The translations under genes and the position numbers were made by a program. The notes under the pieces are model-generated. The model saw nothing but the letters and a program-made list of their open reading frames with translations, made no database searches and was not told where the DNA came from. A stretch of 16,864 bases of DNA from an uncultured Methanosarcinales archaeon (lineage in GTDB: Archaea; Halobacteriota; Methanosarcinia; Methanotrichales; Methanotrichaceae): assembly GCA_937864385.1 (NCBI GenBank), contig CALMJN010000377.1, positions 1 through 16,864 of the forward strand, given 5' to 3'. This document shows, piece by piece, positions 6,685 to 13,637 of the stretch. Position 1 is the first letter of the stretch. Every line of letters begins with the position of its first letter.

Positions 6685-7600
6685 CCTCCAGATCCGGCTC
6701 TTTAATATCAATATCGGTTATCTTCGCACCGGAAAAGAGCTTGATTATCCCGTCCAGGCTCTCCTCGCCCCGCTCCACAGCAATCTCCATCCTGCCGTTC
6801 TCCGCTTTAAGGCCCAGTACGCCCGGCTGGCCCTTCAAGGCGGATACATCCGCCTCCCCCTTATAGGTGATGCATATTCTCTCTCCCAGCTTCAGGTGCC
6901 TCTTGAGGTTTTGGGGGGTGTCAAGGGCCACTATGGAGCCATGGCGCAGAAAAGCGATTCTGTCGCAGAGCGTCTCCGCCTCGGGCATATAGTGGGTGGA
7001 CATGACCACGGATATGCCATCCTCATCATGAATTCTTCTGATCAGCTGTCTGGTCTTCAATGAGATGTCCGGATCAAGGCCGGTGGTGGGCTCATCCAGG
7101 AATATGAGGCGGGGGTGGTTGAGCATGGCCTTGGCCAGGGAGAGCCTCTGCTTGAGGCCGGTGGATAGATCCTCGAATTTGTGATCTTGAAATTCGGAGA
7201 GCTCAAAGGCCTCCATCTGATCCTGAACTGTCTGGTTCAGAGCAGCGCCGTGAAGGCCATAGAGCATGCCGTAGTGGCGCAGGTTCTCTTTTACCGTCAG
7301 GCTCCAGGGAAAGTTGGGCTTGGCTGTGCTGATATTGATGCACCTGCGAATGGCATCCCTATTCCGCCGCGCATCCATTCCCAGGATAAAGAGGCTGCCC
7401 GCCTCGGGGTAGATCAGGGTGGAGAAGATGGATATGAGGGTGGTCTTTCCCGAGCCGTTGGGGCCCAAGAGCCCGAAGATCTCTGCGGCGTCGATATCCA
7501 GGGAGATGTTCTTTAGAATGGTGGCTGATCGGCCAAAGAAGCTCTTGTATCTCTTGCATATGCCCCTGGCTTGTACCGATTTCTCTGTAATCTGCATCAC
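6659..7600 (-). CDS. ABC-2 type transporter ATP-binding protein
   Basis: This 313-residue nucleotide-binding subunit shows Walker A GPNGSGKTT (46-54), signature LSTGLKQR (145-152), Walker B LIFLDEPTTGLD (165-176) and the H-loop STH (201-203). The region where a Q-loop glutamine is expected (INISTAKPNF, 89-98) has no Gln, as also seen in some exporters of this class. Residues 230-313 form the C-terminal extension common in ABC-2 ATPases, ending in EPDLEDVFIE. It energises the permease encoded next and, by gene order, may serve the surface protein encoded just upstream (7 nt gap). The start is GTG 7600 or the adjacent ATG 7597; both sit on top of the AAGGTG motif, so translational coupling to the upstream gene is likely. 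The substrate is not deducible. Confidence 0.9.
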   Translation of the reverse strand: MMQITEKSVQARGICKRYKSFFGRSATILKNISLDIDAAEIFGLLGPNGSGKTTLISIFSTLIYPEAGSLFILGMDARRNRDAIRRCINISTAKPNFPWSLTVKENLRHYGMLYGLHGAALNQTVQDQMEAFELSEFQDHKFEDLSTGLKQRLSLAKAMLNHPRLIFLDEPTTGLDPDISLKTRQLIRRIHDEDGISVVMSTHYMPEAETLCDRIAFLRHGSIVALDTPQNLKRHLKLGERICITYKGEADVSALKGQPGVLGLKAENGRMEIAVERGEESLDGIIKLFSGAKITDIDIKEPDLEDVFIELAR

Positions 7601-7607
7601 CTTATCT

Positions 7608-8588
7608 CTAAATTCTGCTCCTGGGACCTCGCCTTCTCTTATCCCGGCGCAGTAGATCGGTTTTTTTCAGGACAATTGCCCCCAGGCCGGCCAGGCCCAG
7701 AATAGCCAGAGCTGGCAGGCCCTTTCCTTCCCACAGGCCTGGCACCAGGGATACGGTCATGGGCAGGCTGGAGCATCTCTCCTGACAGCAGATCTGGCAG
7801 CCCATCTGGTAGTCCTGCCTCTTTGCCTCTCCATCTATCTGCAAGTTGAAATCTGCCAAGGCGAGTGATCCGGCAGGCAGATCCCCCAGGGCAATTTCTG
7901 GGCCATTAGCGCTGAAGGGAGGGGCTGTCAGCAGCCGGGCGGAGCAGTTATAAAGATCCTCCGGCCCATCGTTGCTGATGACCGCTCTCAGCTTTTCGCC
8001 TGACAATAAACTCGAACTAAGGGACGAGCCCAGGACCCGGAGCATATCGCCCTCTCCGGATAAGAATACCTCCAGGCTGAGATTATCTCTGGCCGCCTCA
8101 TAGAGGGGATATATCTCTCCATTTTTCACGCTCACATCTGCCTGTTGCTGGTAGGAAATATCCAGAGTCAGCCTGCTCCAGCCTGAGCCATTCTCCATAA
8201 CATTGACCGTGTAATTCAGCAGCGCCCTTTCCCCGGGAGCAATAAGATCGACCATTACCGGCCCCGAGACAACCTGAATGGGACCGGATCCCATGAGGGC
8301 GGCGCTTATGTCCAGAGCGTGGCCGCCTTTCATCTCCTCCTTCATCTCCGCCAGGATGTCCCGGGGGGGGCCGTTCTGGTCTATGGGCAACAGCTCCTCC
8401 AGCCTTCCCATGTTGGCCAGGTTTATGTAGAGGATGCTCTCGCCGGGCGGCAGGGACGGGCTGGCAGCAGAGGCGGCCAGGATTGGCCGGCCCAGGGACT
8501 TGTAGTAGTCGTCGGCGAAGAACATGATATCTTCCGCCTGGGCACCGGAGAGGAGAAGCAGAACGCAGCAGAGGGATAGAAGCCTCAT
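7608..8588 (-). CDS. Membrane-anchored surface protein, S-layer/COG1361-like, unknown function
   Basis: This protein of 326 residues (337 if ATG 8621 is used) has a signal peptide (MRLLSLCCVLLLLSGAQA, cleavage before ED), a long extracytoplasmic part and one C-terminal membrane span (LPALAILGLAGLGAIVL) followed by a basic cytoplasmic tail (KKTDLLRRDKRRR). The β-rich middle, with phrases such as LRAVISNDGPEDLYNCSARL and LGDLPAGSLALADFNLQIDG, recalls the repeated β-sandwich domains of COG1361 S-layer-like proteins, which in methanogens often sit next to ABC-2 transporters, as here. A cysteine cluster (C-x2-CC-x3-C in MGCQICCQERCSS) lies just outside the membrane. I prefer ATG 8588 for the cleaner signal peptide; GAGGTC lies 12 nt upstream. 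Role as an exporter accessory is inference from position. Confidence 0.7.
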   Translation of the reverse strand: MRLLSLCCVLLLLSGAQAEDIMFFADDYYKSLGRPILAASAASPSLPPGESILYINLANMGRLEELLPIDQNGPPRDILAEMKEEMKGGHALDISAALMGSGPIQVVSGPVMVDLIAPGERALLNYTVNVMENGSGWSRLTLDISYQQQADVSVKNGEIYPLYEAARDNLSLEVFLSGEGDMLRVLGSSLSSSLLSGEKLRAVISNDGPEDLYNCSARLLTAPPFSANGPEIALGDLPAGSLALADFNLQIDGEAKRQDYQMGCQICCQERCSSLPMTVSLVPGLWEGKGLPALAILGLAGLGAIVLKKTDLLRRDKRRRGPRSRI

Positions 8589-8636
8589 CTGCTGGCAATT
8601 GACCTCTGCCCCTTTAAGCATATCTGCTCTTTAGCC

Positions 8637-9437
8637 TCAGCGGGAGAGCAGGGTGGAGAGGAAAAAGGCCACTGCTGCGGTCAAAATTATTGCCGCTCCC
8701 GAGGGCACATCCAGATCATAGGATATTAAGAGCCCGATGATCACGAATAGGACTCCCAGGATGATGGATCCGGCCATGATGGAGGGCAGGCTCTTCATAT
8801 GCCTCCTGCTTATGGCTCCGGGAATGGTGAGGAGAGCAATAACCATGATTATCCCCACCACCTTGATCAAGACCACCACGCTGAAGGCCACCATAGCCAA
8901 TAGCATCAGTCGCAGGCTGGAGACGGGAAGGCCGATGGCCTGGGCATATTGCGGATCGAAGCTCAAGAGCAAAAGCTCCTTGTAGAAAAGGAAGACCAGG
9001 GCCAGAATGACCGATGTGAGAAGCAGGATGAGCAGCACATCGCTCTCTGTCACCGCCAGGATGTTTCCGAAGAGGTAGCCGTAGAGGTCGCGGGCGTAGC
9101 CCTGGGACAATGTGAGCAGCATTATCCCCAGAGCCATACCCGTAGCCATGAATACCCCAATGGCCGTATCCTCTGAGACACGGGCCCGGGAGCTGGTAAG
9201 GCCTATTCCTATGGCGGTAAGGACCGCCGATCCTATGCCGAAGGCCAGGGGATCATAGCCCAAAAAGTAGCCCAGGCCAATGCCCCCGAAGGCAGCATGA
9301 GCTATGCCGTCGCTGATGAATACAATCCTATTCAGGATCACATAAATTCCGATTATGCCGCAAAGAGCCGCAGCCGCGAGGCCGGCCAGCAGGGCATTTC
9401 TCATGAACTCATAGGATAAAAAGTTCAGATCAATCAT
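8637..9437 (-). CDS. znuB: Metal ABC transporter permease (ZnuB/TroC family)
   Basis: This 266-residue ABC-3 family permease has about eight or nine membrane helices. Family features include the N-terminal NALLAGLAAAALCGIIGIYV segment, the conserved ISDGIAHAAFGGIGLGY loop (41-57), a cytoplasmic coupling region near LSFDPQYAQAIGLP and the KVVGIIMVIALLTIPGA helix. It forms the channel through which Zn2+ or Mn2+ enters after delivery by the binding protein. Its ATG at 9437 lies inside the end of the ATPase gene (8-nt overlap), a sign of coupled translation. The next gene, encoding the anchored surface protein, begins within 16-48 nt, so the operon may continue beyond the importer. Confidence 0.92.
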   Translation of the reverse strand: MIDLNFLSYEFMRNALLAGLAAAALCGIIGIYVILNRIVFISDGIAHAAFGGIGLGYFLGYDPLAFGIGSAVLTAIGIGLTSSRARVSEDTAIGVFMATGMALGIMLLTLSQGYARDLYGYLFGNILAVTESDVLLILLLTSVILALVFLFYKELLLLSFDPQYAQAIGLPVSSLRLMLLAMVAFSVVVLIKVVGIIMVIALLTIPGAISRRHMKSLPSIMAGSIILGVLFVIIGLLISYDLDVPSGAAIILTAAVAFFLSTLLSR

Positions 9438-10212
9438 GTTCCCTCAAAACCCGATGGGGCGTGCCATGGGCTATCATCTCCACCGGGCAGCCGTAGGCCT
9501 TCTCTATGTCCTCATTGGATAGCTCCGGGGAGCCGTGGTAATAAAGTCGCTGATTGAGGCAGGCGATCTTGCTTACATAGGTGGAGACGGCTGTGAGATC
9601 ATGAGAGACCATAATTATGGCTTTGCCCAGATGGCAGTTGAGATGGCTGAGCAGCTCATAAAACTCCGTCTGCTGGGCGGAGTCTATCCCCGCCGTGGGC
9701 TCATCCAAAAGCAGAAGATCGGGATCGGAGACCAGGGAGCGGGCTACAAAGACCCTCTGCTGCTCTCCGCCGGATAGCTCTCCAATCTCCCTCTCTGCCC
9801 GATCCTCCATTCCCACCGCCTTCAGTGCCTCGAGAGCCAAGTCTCGATCCTCTTTTCCGTAGCGGTGCAGCAGACCTACACGGCTGTACCTTCCCATGAG
9901 CACCACATCCTGAGCCTTCACCGGAAAGCTGCGGTCAAAGACGGTCTTCTGAGGAACATATCCTATCCTGCTAAGGGCTTTAGCCGGGGGCAGGCCGAAG
10001 ATGGCGATCTCCCCCCGGTCGGGATTGATCAGGCCCAGGATGGCTTTGAGCAGAGTGGATTTGCCGCCACCGTTGGGGCCAATGATCCCCAAAAAGTCGC
10101 CGGCAAAGAGCTCCAGGTTTATGCTCTCCAGCACCACATGACCGCTCTGGCGAACCCAGAGGTCTGTAATGGACAATATCTTCTCTTTCGTCTCCGGCAT
10201 TCTTTCCATCAT
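9430..10212 (-). CDS. znuC: Metal ABC transporter ATP-binding protein (ZnuC/TroB family)
   Basis: This 260-residue ATPase carries Walker A GPNGGGKST (45-53), Q-loop glutamine at 88 (GYVPQKT), signature LSGGEQQR (146-153), Walker B LLLLDEP (166-172) and H-loop His204 (MVSHD). The NLxxLxxGDFLGIIGPNGGGKST style and the FPVKAQDVVLMGRYSR stretch fit the zinc/manganese importer branch. It powers uptake through the permease encoded immediately downstream. Its ATG overlaps the stop codon of the binding-protein gene in an ATGA arrangement (10209-10212), which decides the start and indicates coupling. Confidence 0.92.
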   Translation of the reverse strand: MMERMPETKEKILSITDLWVRQSGHVVLESINLELFAGDFLGIIGPNGGGKSTLLKAILGLINPDRGEIAIFGLPPAKALSRIGYVPQKTVFDRSFPVKAQDVVLMGRYSRVGLLHRYGKEDRDLALEALKAVGMEDRAEREIGELSGGEQQRVFVARSLVSDPDLLLLDEPTAGIDSAQQTEFYELLSHLNCHLGKAIIMVSHDLTAVSTYVSKIACLNQRLYYHGSPELSNEDIEKAYGCPVEMIAHGTPHRVLREHD

Positions 10213-11114
10213 CCTGGGGCCGTGCTCAACATGCTCTGGGCAATCTCTCTTCCCGCGTATCTCATGTTCTCCAAATAGTCCGGCGCCAGGGGGTCGAGGC
10301 TGATCAGCCGGGCGGACATCTCCCGAGCTATGACCTCGGCTGTCTTGGGGTTGAACTGGGGCTCGACGAAGACTGTGGTGATATTCTTCTCCCTGGCCAG
10401 GTCTATCACCTGGCTCAAGTACCTGGGCCCCGGCTCCTTCTCCTCCACCAGCAGAGGTATCTGCTGGAGGCTATAGTCGCGGGCAAAGTAGCTCCAGGCA
10501 GGGTGGTGGACCAGGAAGACGGGAGTGCTGACATTGGAAAAGCTGCCATTCAGCTCCTCATCCAGAGCATGCAGCTTCCTCAGATAATCGTCTCTGTTCT
10601 GGATATAATAATCCCTGCTATCCGGATCGAGATCGGAGAGGCCGGAGCAGATATATTTCACCTGAATGGCGGCATTTCGCAGGGAAAGCCAGATGTGAGG
10701 ATTGGTCTCTTTGCCATCCTCCTGGAGCAATTCGATGCCGAGAGAGGAGTCCACCACCTTAAGATTCCCATTGGACTGTAGCAGCTGGTCCATCCAGAAC
10801 TCGAGGCCTGCCCCGTTCATGACATAGAGATCGGCTTGGGAGAGCTTCACCATCAGAGAGGGTGTGGGCTCGAATGTATGGGGCTCGGCTCCTGGTGGGA
10901 CCACCACTGTGACATCCACCCGATCTTTCCCCACTGCTTTCACCATGTCAGCCAGAGGAGCGATGGTGGCTGCCACTTTTATCCGGTCGCTGGGGGATGC
11001 GGAGTCATTCTGGGAGACTGCGGCAGGGGGCTCCTCCGGGGAGATGCAGCCTGAGAGGGCGGCAGACAGGAGAACGGAGATCAGAATCAATTTAAGGTCA
11101 AAATAGCCGGGCAT
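10209..11114 (-). CDS. znuA: Metal-binding lipoprotein of ABC importer (ZnuA/TroA family, cluster A-I)
   Basis: This is a 301-residue extracytoplasmic binding protein. The signal peptide ends in a lipobox LSGC (Cys23), so it is probably lipid-anchored. Metal ligands expected for the family are visible: His79 (GAEPHTFEPTPS), His140 (TNPHIW), a histidine at 203/204 (LVHHPAW) and Asp274 (SLDPLAPDY). The His-rich loop that marks many zinc-specific ZnuA proteins, normally just before the second histidine, is absent (QEDGKETNPH), so zinc versus manganese cannot be settled. ATG 11114 is chosen because AAGGTG sits 7 nt upstream and the signal peptide then starts properly; longer in-frame starts up to 11231 would add a non-hydrophobic leader. 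It is first in the operon, overlapping znuC by 4 nt. Confidence 0.92.
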   Translation of the reverse strand: MPGYFDLKLILISVLLSAALSGCISPEEPPAAVSQNDSASPSDRIKVAATIAPLADMVKAVGKDRVDVTVVVPPGAEPHTFEPTPSLMVKLSQADLYVMNGAGLEFWMDQLLQSNGNLKVVDSSLGIELLQEDGKETNPHIWLSLRNAAIQVKYICSGLSDLDPDSRDYYIQNRDDYLRKLHALDEELNGSFSNVSTPVFLVHHPAWSYFARDYSLQQIPLLVEEKEPGPRYLSQVIDLAREKNITTVFVEPQFNPKTAEVIAREMSARLISLDPLAPDYLENMRYAGREIAQSMLSTAPG

Positions 11115-11426
11115 TCTGTGGCACCTTTCCTTCATTTTTGCATTCAGAATTTTCTTTATTCCAGGACATCGCACCCGGCCTAGCGCATGGTACAGGTCTT
11201 TCCGGCGGAAGGGCAGAGAGCTCTTGCCCATCTCTCAATGTGGATGAATTTATCAATGTCTGCTCCATATAGGAGGCTTGAAATAAAGATGTCGATTGTC
11301 CAGGCACCTGAACGCCTCATCTTCTATTAAACCATCCGTGCAAGCAGGATATCTGCAATGCGATATTAAAATCAAACCGAGGGAGCAGAGGGGCTCCGGA
11401 AGCCAGCATCTTATCAAGAGAAAACG
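11115..11426. other. Long leader/intergenic region between the metal importer operon and tRNA-Gly
   Basis: These 312 bases hold no convincing gene. On the minus strand they form the upstream region of the binding-protein gene: a weak TATA-like ATCTTTATTT at 11281-11290, a near-palindrome with flanking direct repeats at 11235-11259 and the AAGGTG ribosome binding site at about 11122-11127. The rest, next to the tRNA, shows nothing I can assign. Confidence 0.5.
11235..11259 (-). promoter_or_regulatory. Candidate operator of the metal importer operon
   Basis: Two exact copies of TCAATGT (plus strand, 11235-11241 and 11253-11259) are spaced 18 bases apart, about two helical turns. Between them lies an imperfect palindrome GATGAATTTATC (11243-11254, 10 of 12 positions symmetric). 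If the TATA-like element at 11281-11290 is used, transcription would begin near 11259, placing these repeats at the start site where an archaeal repressor would block RNA polymerase. No known metal-regulator consensus is matched, so this is tentative. Confidence 0.3.
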
Positions 11427-11498
11427 TGCGGCTGCCGGGATTCGAACCCGGGTTACGGGCTTGGGAAGCCCATGTCATAACCGCTGGACCACAGCCGC
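11427..11498 (-). tRNA. tRNA-Gly (anticodon CCC)
   Basis: Read on the minus strand this 72-nt sequence folds as a complete cloverleaf: 7-bp acceptor stem GCGGCTG/CAGCCGC with discriminator A at 11427, a short D-arm (GTC/GAC), anticodon stem TGGGC/GCCCG enclosing the loop TTCCCAA, and a 5-bp T-stem CCGGG/CCCGG with loop TTCGAAT. The anticodon is CCC (11463-11465), reading GGG glycine codons. There is no intron and no encoded CCA. A TATA element lies about 50 bases upstream, and a short T-run (complement of 11421-11424) follows as a weak terminator. Confidence 0.95.
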
Positions 11499-11545
11499 GC
11501 CAAGGCCTTGATAGCAGGCTTTTACTCTGCCACTTTCTGCTCCCC

Positions 11546-11555
11546 ATATTTAAAT
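11546..11555 (-). promoter_or_regulatory. TATA box for tRNA-Gly, possibly bidirectional
   Basis: The sequence ATTTAAATAT on the minus strand lies about 50 bases upstream of the tRNA, giving a start near 11525 and a short trimmed leader. Its core ATTTAAAT is a perfect palindrome, so it could also serve the plus-strand gene beginning at 11660. Confidence 0.5.
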
Positions 11556-11659
11556 GTATTAGCTTTAGTCTTTCTTATTCAGGTATTCAGGGCAAGGTTG
11601 ATATGCTGCACGGGCCGAATATGGGAATTGAATAACAGCTATTTGGCTGAGGCTGGAAA

Positions 11660-12019
11660 ATGGCTCGGAAATTCTGCGATCTATCGTCTAAGGATTTAGC
11701 TGCCCTTCCAGCTCTGACCTTTGATCACTCCTGCATCGGGCAGGAGGTGATATTTATGCATCTTTATAATAATAAAGGCATGAATTGGTACCTGGCTGAG
11801 TACGGTCCCATCAGCAAGAGATTTTTTGGGTTTTTTGAGAACAAGGCCGATGGCCTGAGCTCGGGGCAGTGCCGCTATGAGGATATTTCCAGTTGGGGAA
11901 AAAAGGGGCCTGATTGGGAGCCTCTGGTGGACGAAAGCTGGAAGCCGGTGGCAGCCAGAGAGATCCCCATTCTGGTAGAATATGTAAAATTGATGATCCT
12001 CCAACCGGATCTGACTTGA
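11660..12019 (+). CDS. Small cytoplasmic protein, DUF2958-like
   Basis: This 119-residue protein has no signal peptide or membrane span. Its centre (LYNNKGMNWYLAEYGP at 35-50, then RFFGFFENKADGL at 54-66 and an RYEDISSW segment at 72-79) resembles the W-Y-x-E/T-Y ... L-F-F-G-L pattern I know from DUF2958, small proteins often found on mobile elements and near DNA-handling genes. The match is by eye and partial: the usual GYFSLxEL segment is replaced by a longer RYEDISSWGKKG stretch. It is preceded by GAGG 7 nt before ATG 11660. The secreted protein 35 nt downstream may share its message. No function is claimed. Confidence 0.6.
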   Translation: MARKFCDLSSKDLAALPALTFDHSCIGQEVIFMHLYNNKGMNWYLAEYGPISKRFFGFFENKADGLSSGQCRYEDISSWGKKGPDWEPLVDESWKPVAAREIPILVEYVKLMILQPDLT

Positions 12020-12054
12020 TGGAATAGCATCTCCTTTTGGGGGTCTGAGAGAAG

Positions 12055-12699
12055 ATGATAGGCAGAAGGTTGATCGGAGCGGCTTTAGCGCTTCTGGTGC
12101 TGCTGGCAGCAGACTGTTGTGCCATACTGGATGGCGGCCTGGGGCTGTCGGCGGATCAGCTCATAGATCAGAGCAGAGGGGTTTACAGTCCGCCTCTGGG
12201 CATGCCTGCCAGTCCCCAGGAATCCAGAGAGATCTGGAGCCAGAGAAGCGGCATTGATTTCAGCCAGATCGGCGAGCGGCTGGAAAATAACAGCTCGATC
12301 ATCTCCCCGGAGAGCCCGCCCGGAGCTGCTCCCTCTCAGATTGAGGTCAAGCCGGCCCCGTCCAGTAAGATGATCTCAACTGCAGAGAGCATGGAAGGAA
12401 ACTGGTCTTTGCAGCTTTCCGACAGCAAGAACAGGTTCATGGCTTTGAGGCTTTATGCCACCGGAGATGCCATATTTGGAACGGGGAGCATAAACGACGG
12501 GATAAAGACCCAGAGGATCTCAACATCCGGCCACCTCTCGGGGAAAAATGTAAGCCTGGACGCGGTCACCTCAGGAGAGGTAAGCCTCTACCGGTTCAAT
12601 CTGGTAAGGGATGGCAATTCTCTATTCGGGCAGTACAGAGCATTCCCGGCGGAAGGAGAGGCATGGAGTGGAATGGTCCAGGCTGAGAGGGAAGAGTAA
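12055..12699 (+). CDS. Secreted protein with C-terminal β-rich domain, unknown function
   Basis: This 214-residue protein starts with a signal peptide (RRLIGAALALLVLLAADCCA, cleavage or a non-standard lipid site around residues 20-23). Residues 25-110 are low-complexity, rich in Ser, Pro and Gln, and look like a flexible spacer. Residues 112-212 read as successive β-strands joined by turns: GNWSLQLSDS, FMALRLYATGDAIFGTGSI, TSGHLSGKNVSLDAVTSGE, LYRFNLVRDGNSLFGQYRAF and AWSGMVQAE. This could be a small barrel exposed outside the cell. Several N-x-S/T sites (NNSS, NWS, NVS) could be glycosylated. I do not recognise a family. It ends 24 bases from the convergent phosphoesterase gene, with an A-rich run between. 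Confidence 0.7.
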   Translation: MIGRRLIGAALALLVLLAADCCAILDGGLGLSADQLIDQSRGVYSPPLGMPASPQESREIWSQRSGIDFSQIGERLENNSSIISPESPPGAAPSQIEVKPAPSSKMISTAESMEGNWSLQLSDSKNRFMALRLYATGDAIFGTGSINDGIKTQRISTSGHLSGKNVSLDAVTSGEVSLYRFNLVRDGNSLFGQYRAFPAEGEAWSGMVQAEREE

Positions 12700-12723
12700 A
12701 GAAAAAAAGGATTGGAAGGTGGC

Positions 12724-13539
12724 CTAAGAGAAGCTCTTCAAATTGGCAGAGCCGCCGTCTATCTCCAAATACCTGTACTCGGTGCAGGGAGATTTTTTCC
12801 ATGAGCCGGTGTTTATGGCTCCATTATCCAGAGGAAATGGCTCATGGGTATGGCCGAAGACCAGCGTCTCATCTTTGTCCATTCCCAGATAAAAGGATCT
12901 GGCGCTGGATGTGGCTATCTGATCTATCTTGGAACGGGCTCTGACCAATCGGTTTGCCGGCGGATTGAACATGGAATCTATGGCTCCTTTAATGTCCGCC
13001 GGAAGCCTCTTCAGGCCTTCAAGTGCTGATTGGGACCTTCCGTATGTTTCCCAGAGCTTGTCTGCCGCATTTCCGGTCTCATCTCCCGCCAGGCAGAGGC
13101 CCTCGGCAAAGGTTTCGTAAGCGCTCATGGATTTATAATAAGGATTGGCCAGGACCTCCAATTGGTAGCCGTGGATGAACATATATCTCCTTCCCGCCTC
13201 GGTGAGGCGCAGCTCCTTGGCCACACGGAAAGGGTAATTGTTGCCGTAGATCTCACTCATCCTGAGAATATGAAAATCATGGTTTCCGGCCAGATAATGG
13301 ATCTTTACTTTCTCTTTCATCTCCATGAGCTTGGAGATGATCGGCTTGCTCTCCATTATGGCATTGACACAGTCCCGCCGCCATAGACCCAGAATATCAC
13401 CTAAAAGGACCAACTCTCCTCCATCCTGCAATTTGTTGTCTGAGATATAGCTCAAGAACTCCAAGAACTTGCTGTCATCCTTCTTTGTCTTTCGGTCATC
13501 TCTCTCCGCCAAATGTACATCCGATACAACTATTATCAT
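12724..13539 (-). CDS. Calcineurin-like metallophosphoesterase
   Basis: This 271-residue cytoplasmic enzyme has all five metallophosphoesterase motifs: SDVH (6-9), GDILGLW (47-53), GNHD (85-88), a single His in FIHGYQ (123) and GHTHEP (229-234). These hold two metal ions for phosphoester hydrolysis. The pattern GDILGLWRR and the spacing resemble UDP-2,3-diacylglucosamine hydrolase-type and related phosphoesterases, but archaea do not make lipid A, so the substrate is unknown. Residues about 132-222 form a helical insertion between motifs four and five that may cap the active site. ATG 13539 lies about 27 bases from a TATA element and lacks a ribosome binding site, so the message is probably leaderless. 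It is divergent from the transporter gene at 13638. Confidence 0.88.
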   Translation of the reverse strand: MIIVVSDVHLAERDDRKTKKDDSKFLEFLSYISDNKLQDGGELVLLGDILGLWRRDCVNAIMESKPIISKLMEMKEKVKIHYLAGNHDFHILRMSEIYGNNYPFRVAKELRLTEAGRRYMFIHGYQLEVLANPYYKSMSAYETFAEGLCLAGDETGNAADKLWETYGRSQSALEGLKRLPADIKGAIDSMFNPPANRLVRARSKIDQIATSSARSFYLGMDKDETLVFGHTHEPFPLDNGAINTGSWKKSPCTEYRYLEIDGGSANLKSFS

Positions 13540-13562
13540 AATAACTTATTTGAGCCGTTGGG

Positions 13563-13569
13563 TAATAAA
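13563..13569 (-). promoter_or_regulatory. TATA box for the metallophosphoesterase gene
   Basis: On the minus strand the element TTTATTA lies in an A/T-rich run, centred about 27 bases before ATG 13539. Transcription should start at or next to the start codon, giving a leaderless message. Confidence 0.5.
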
Positions 13570-13600
13570 TTTTTCCGGAGACTGTCAGCAACAAACAGCG

Positions 13601-13612
13601 CGAAATCTATAA
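13601..13612 (+). promoter_or_regulatory. BRE and TATA box for the EamA transporter gene
   Basis: CGAAATCTATAA joins a CGAAA motif, typical of an archaeal BRE, to a TATA-like core (13606-13612). Its centre is about 29 bases from GTG 13638, so the message would have a very short or no leader. Confidence 0.45.
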
Positions 13613-13637
13613 CTGCTTATCGGAAGAGACTGATTTT

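Noticed and set aside
10209..11231. Longer binding protein starting at 11231
   Set aside because: The added 39 residues are not hydrophobic and would bury the signal peptide; ATG 11114 has a proper AAGGTG site 7 nt upstream.
11098..11547. Short open frames across the tRNA and the importer leader
   Set aside because: They read through the tRNA or the leader, have no ribosome binding site and no protein-like composition.
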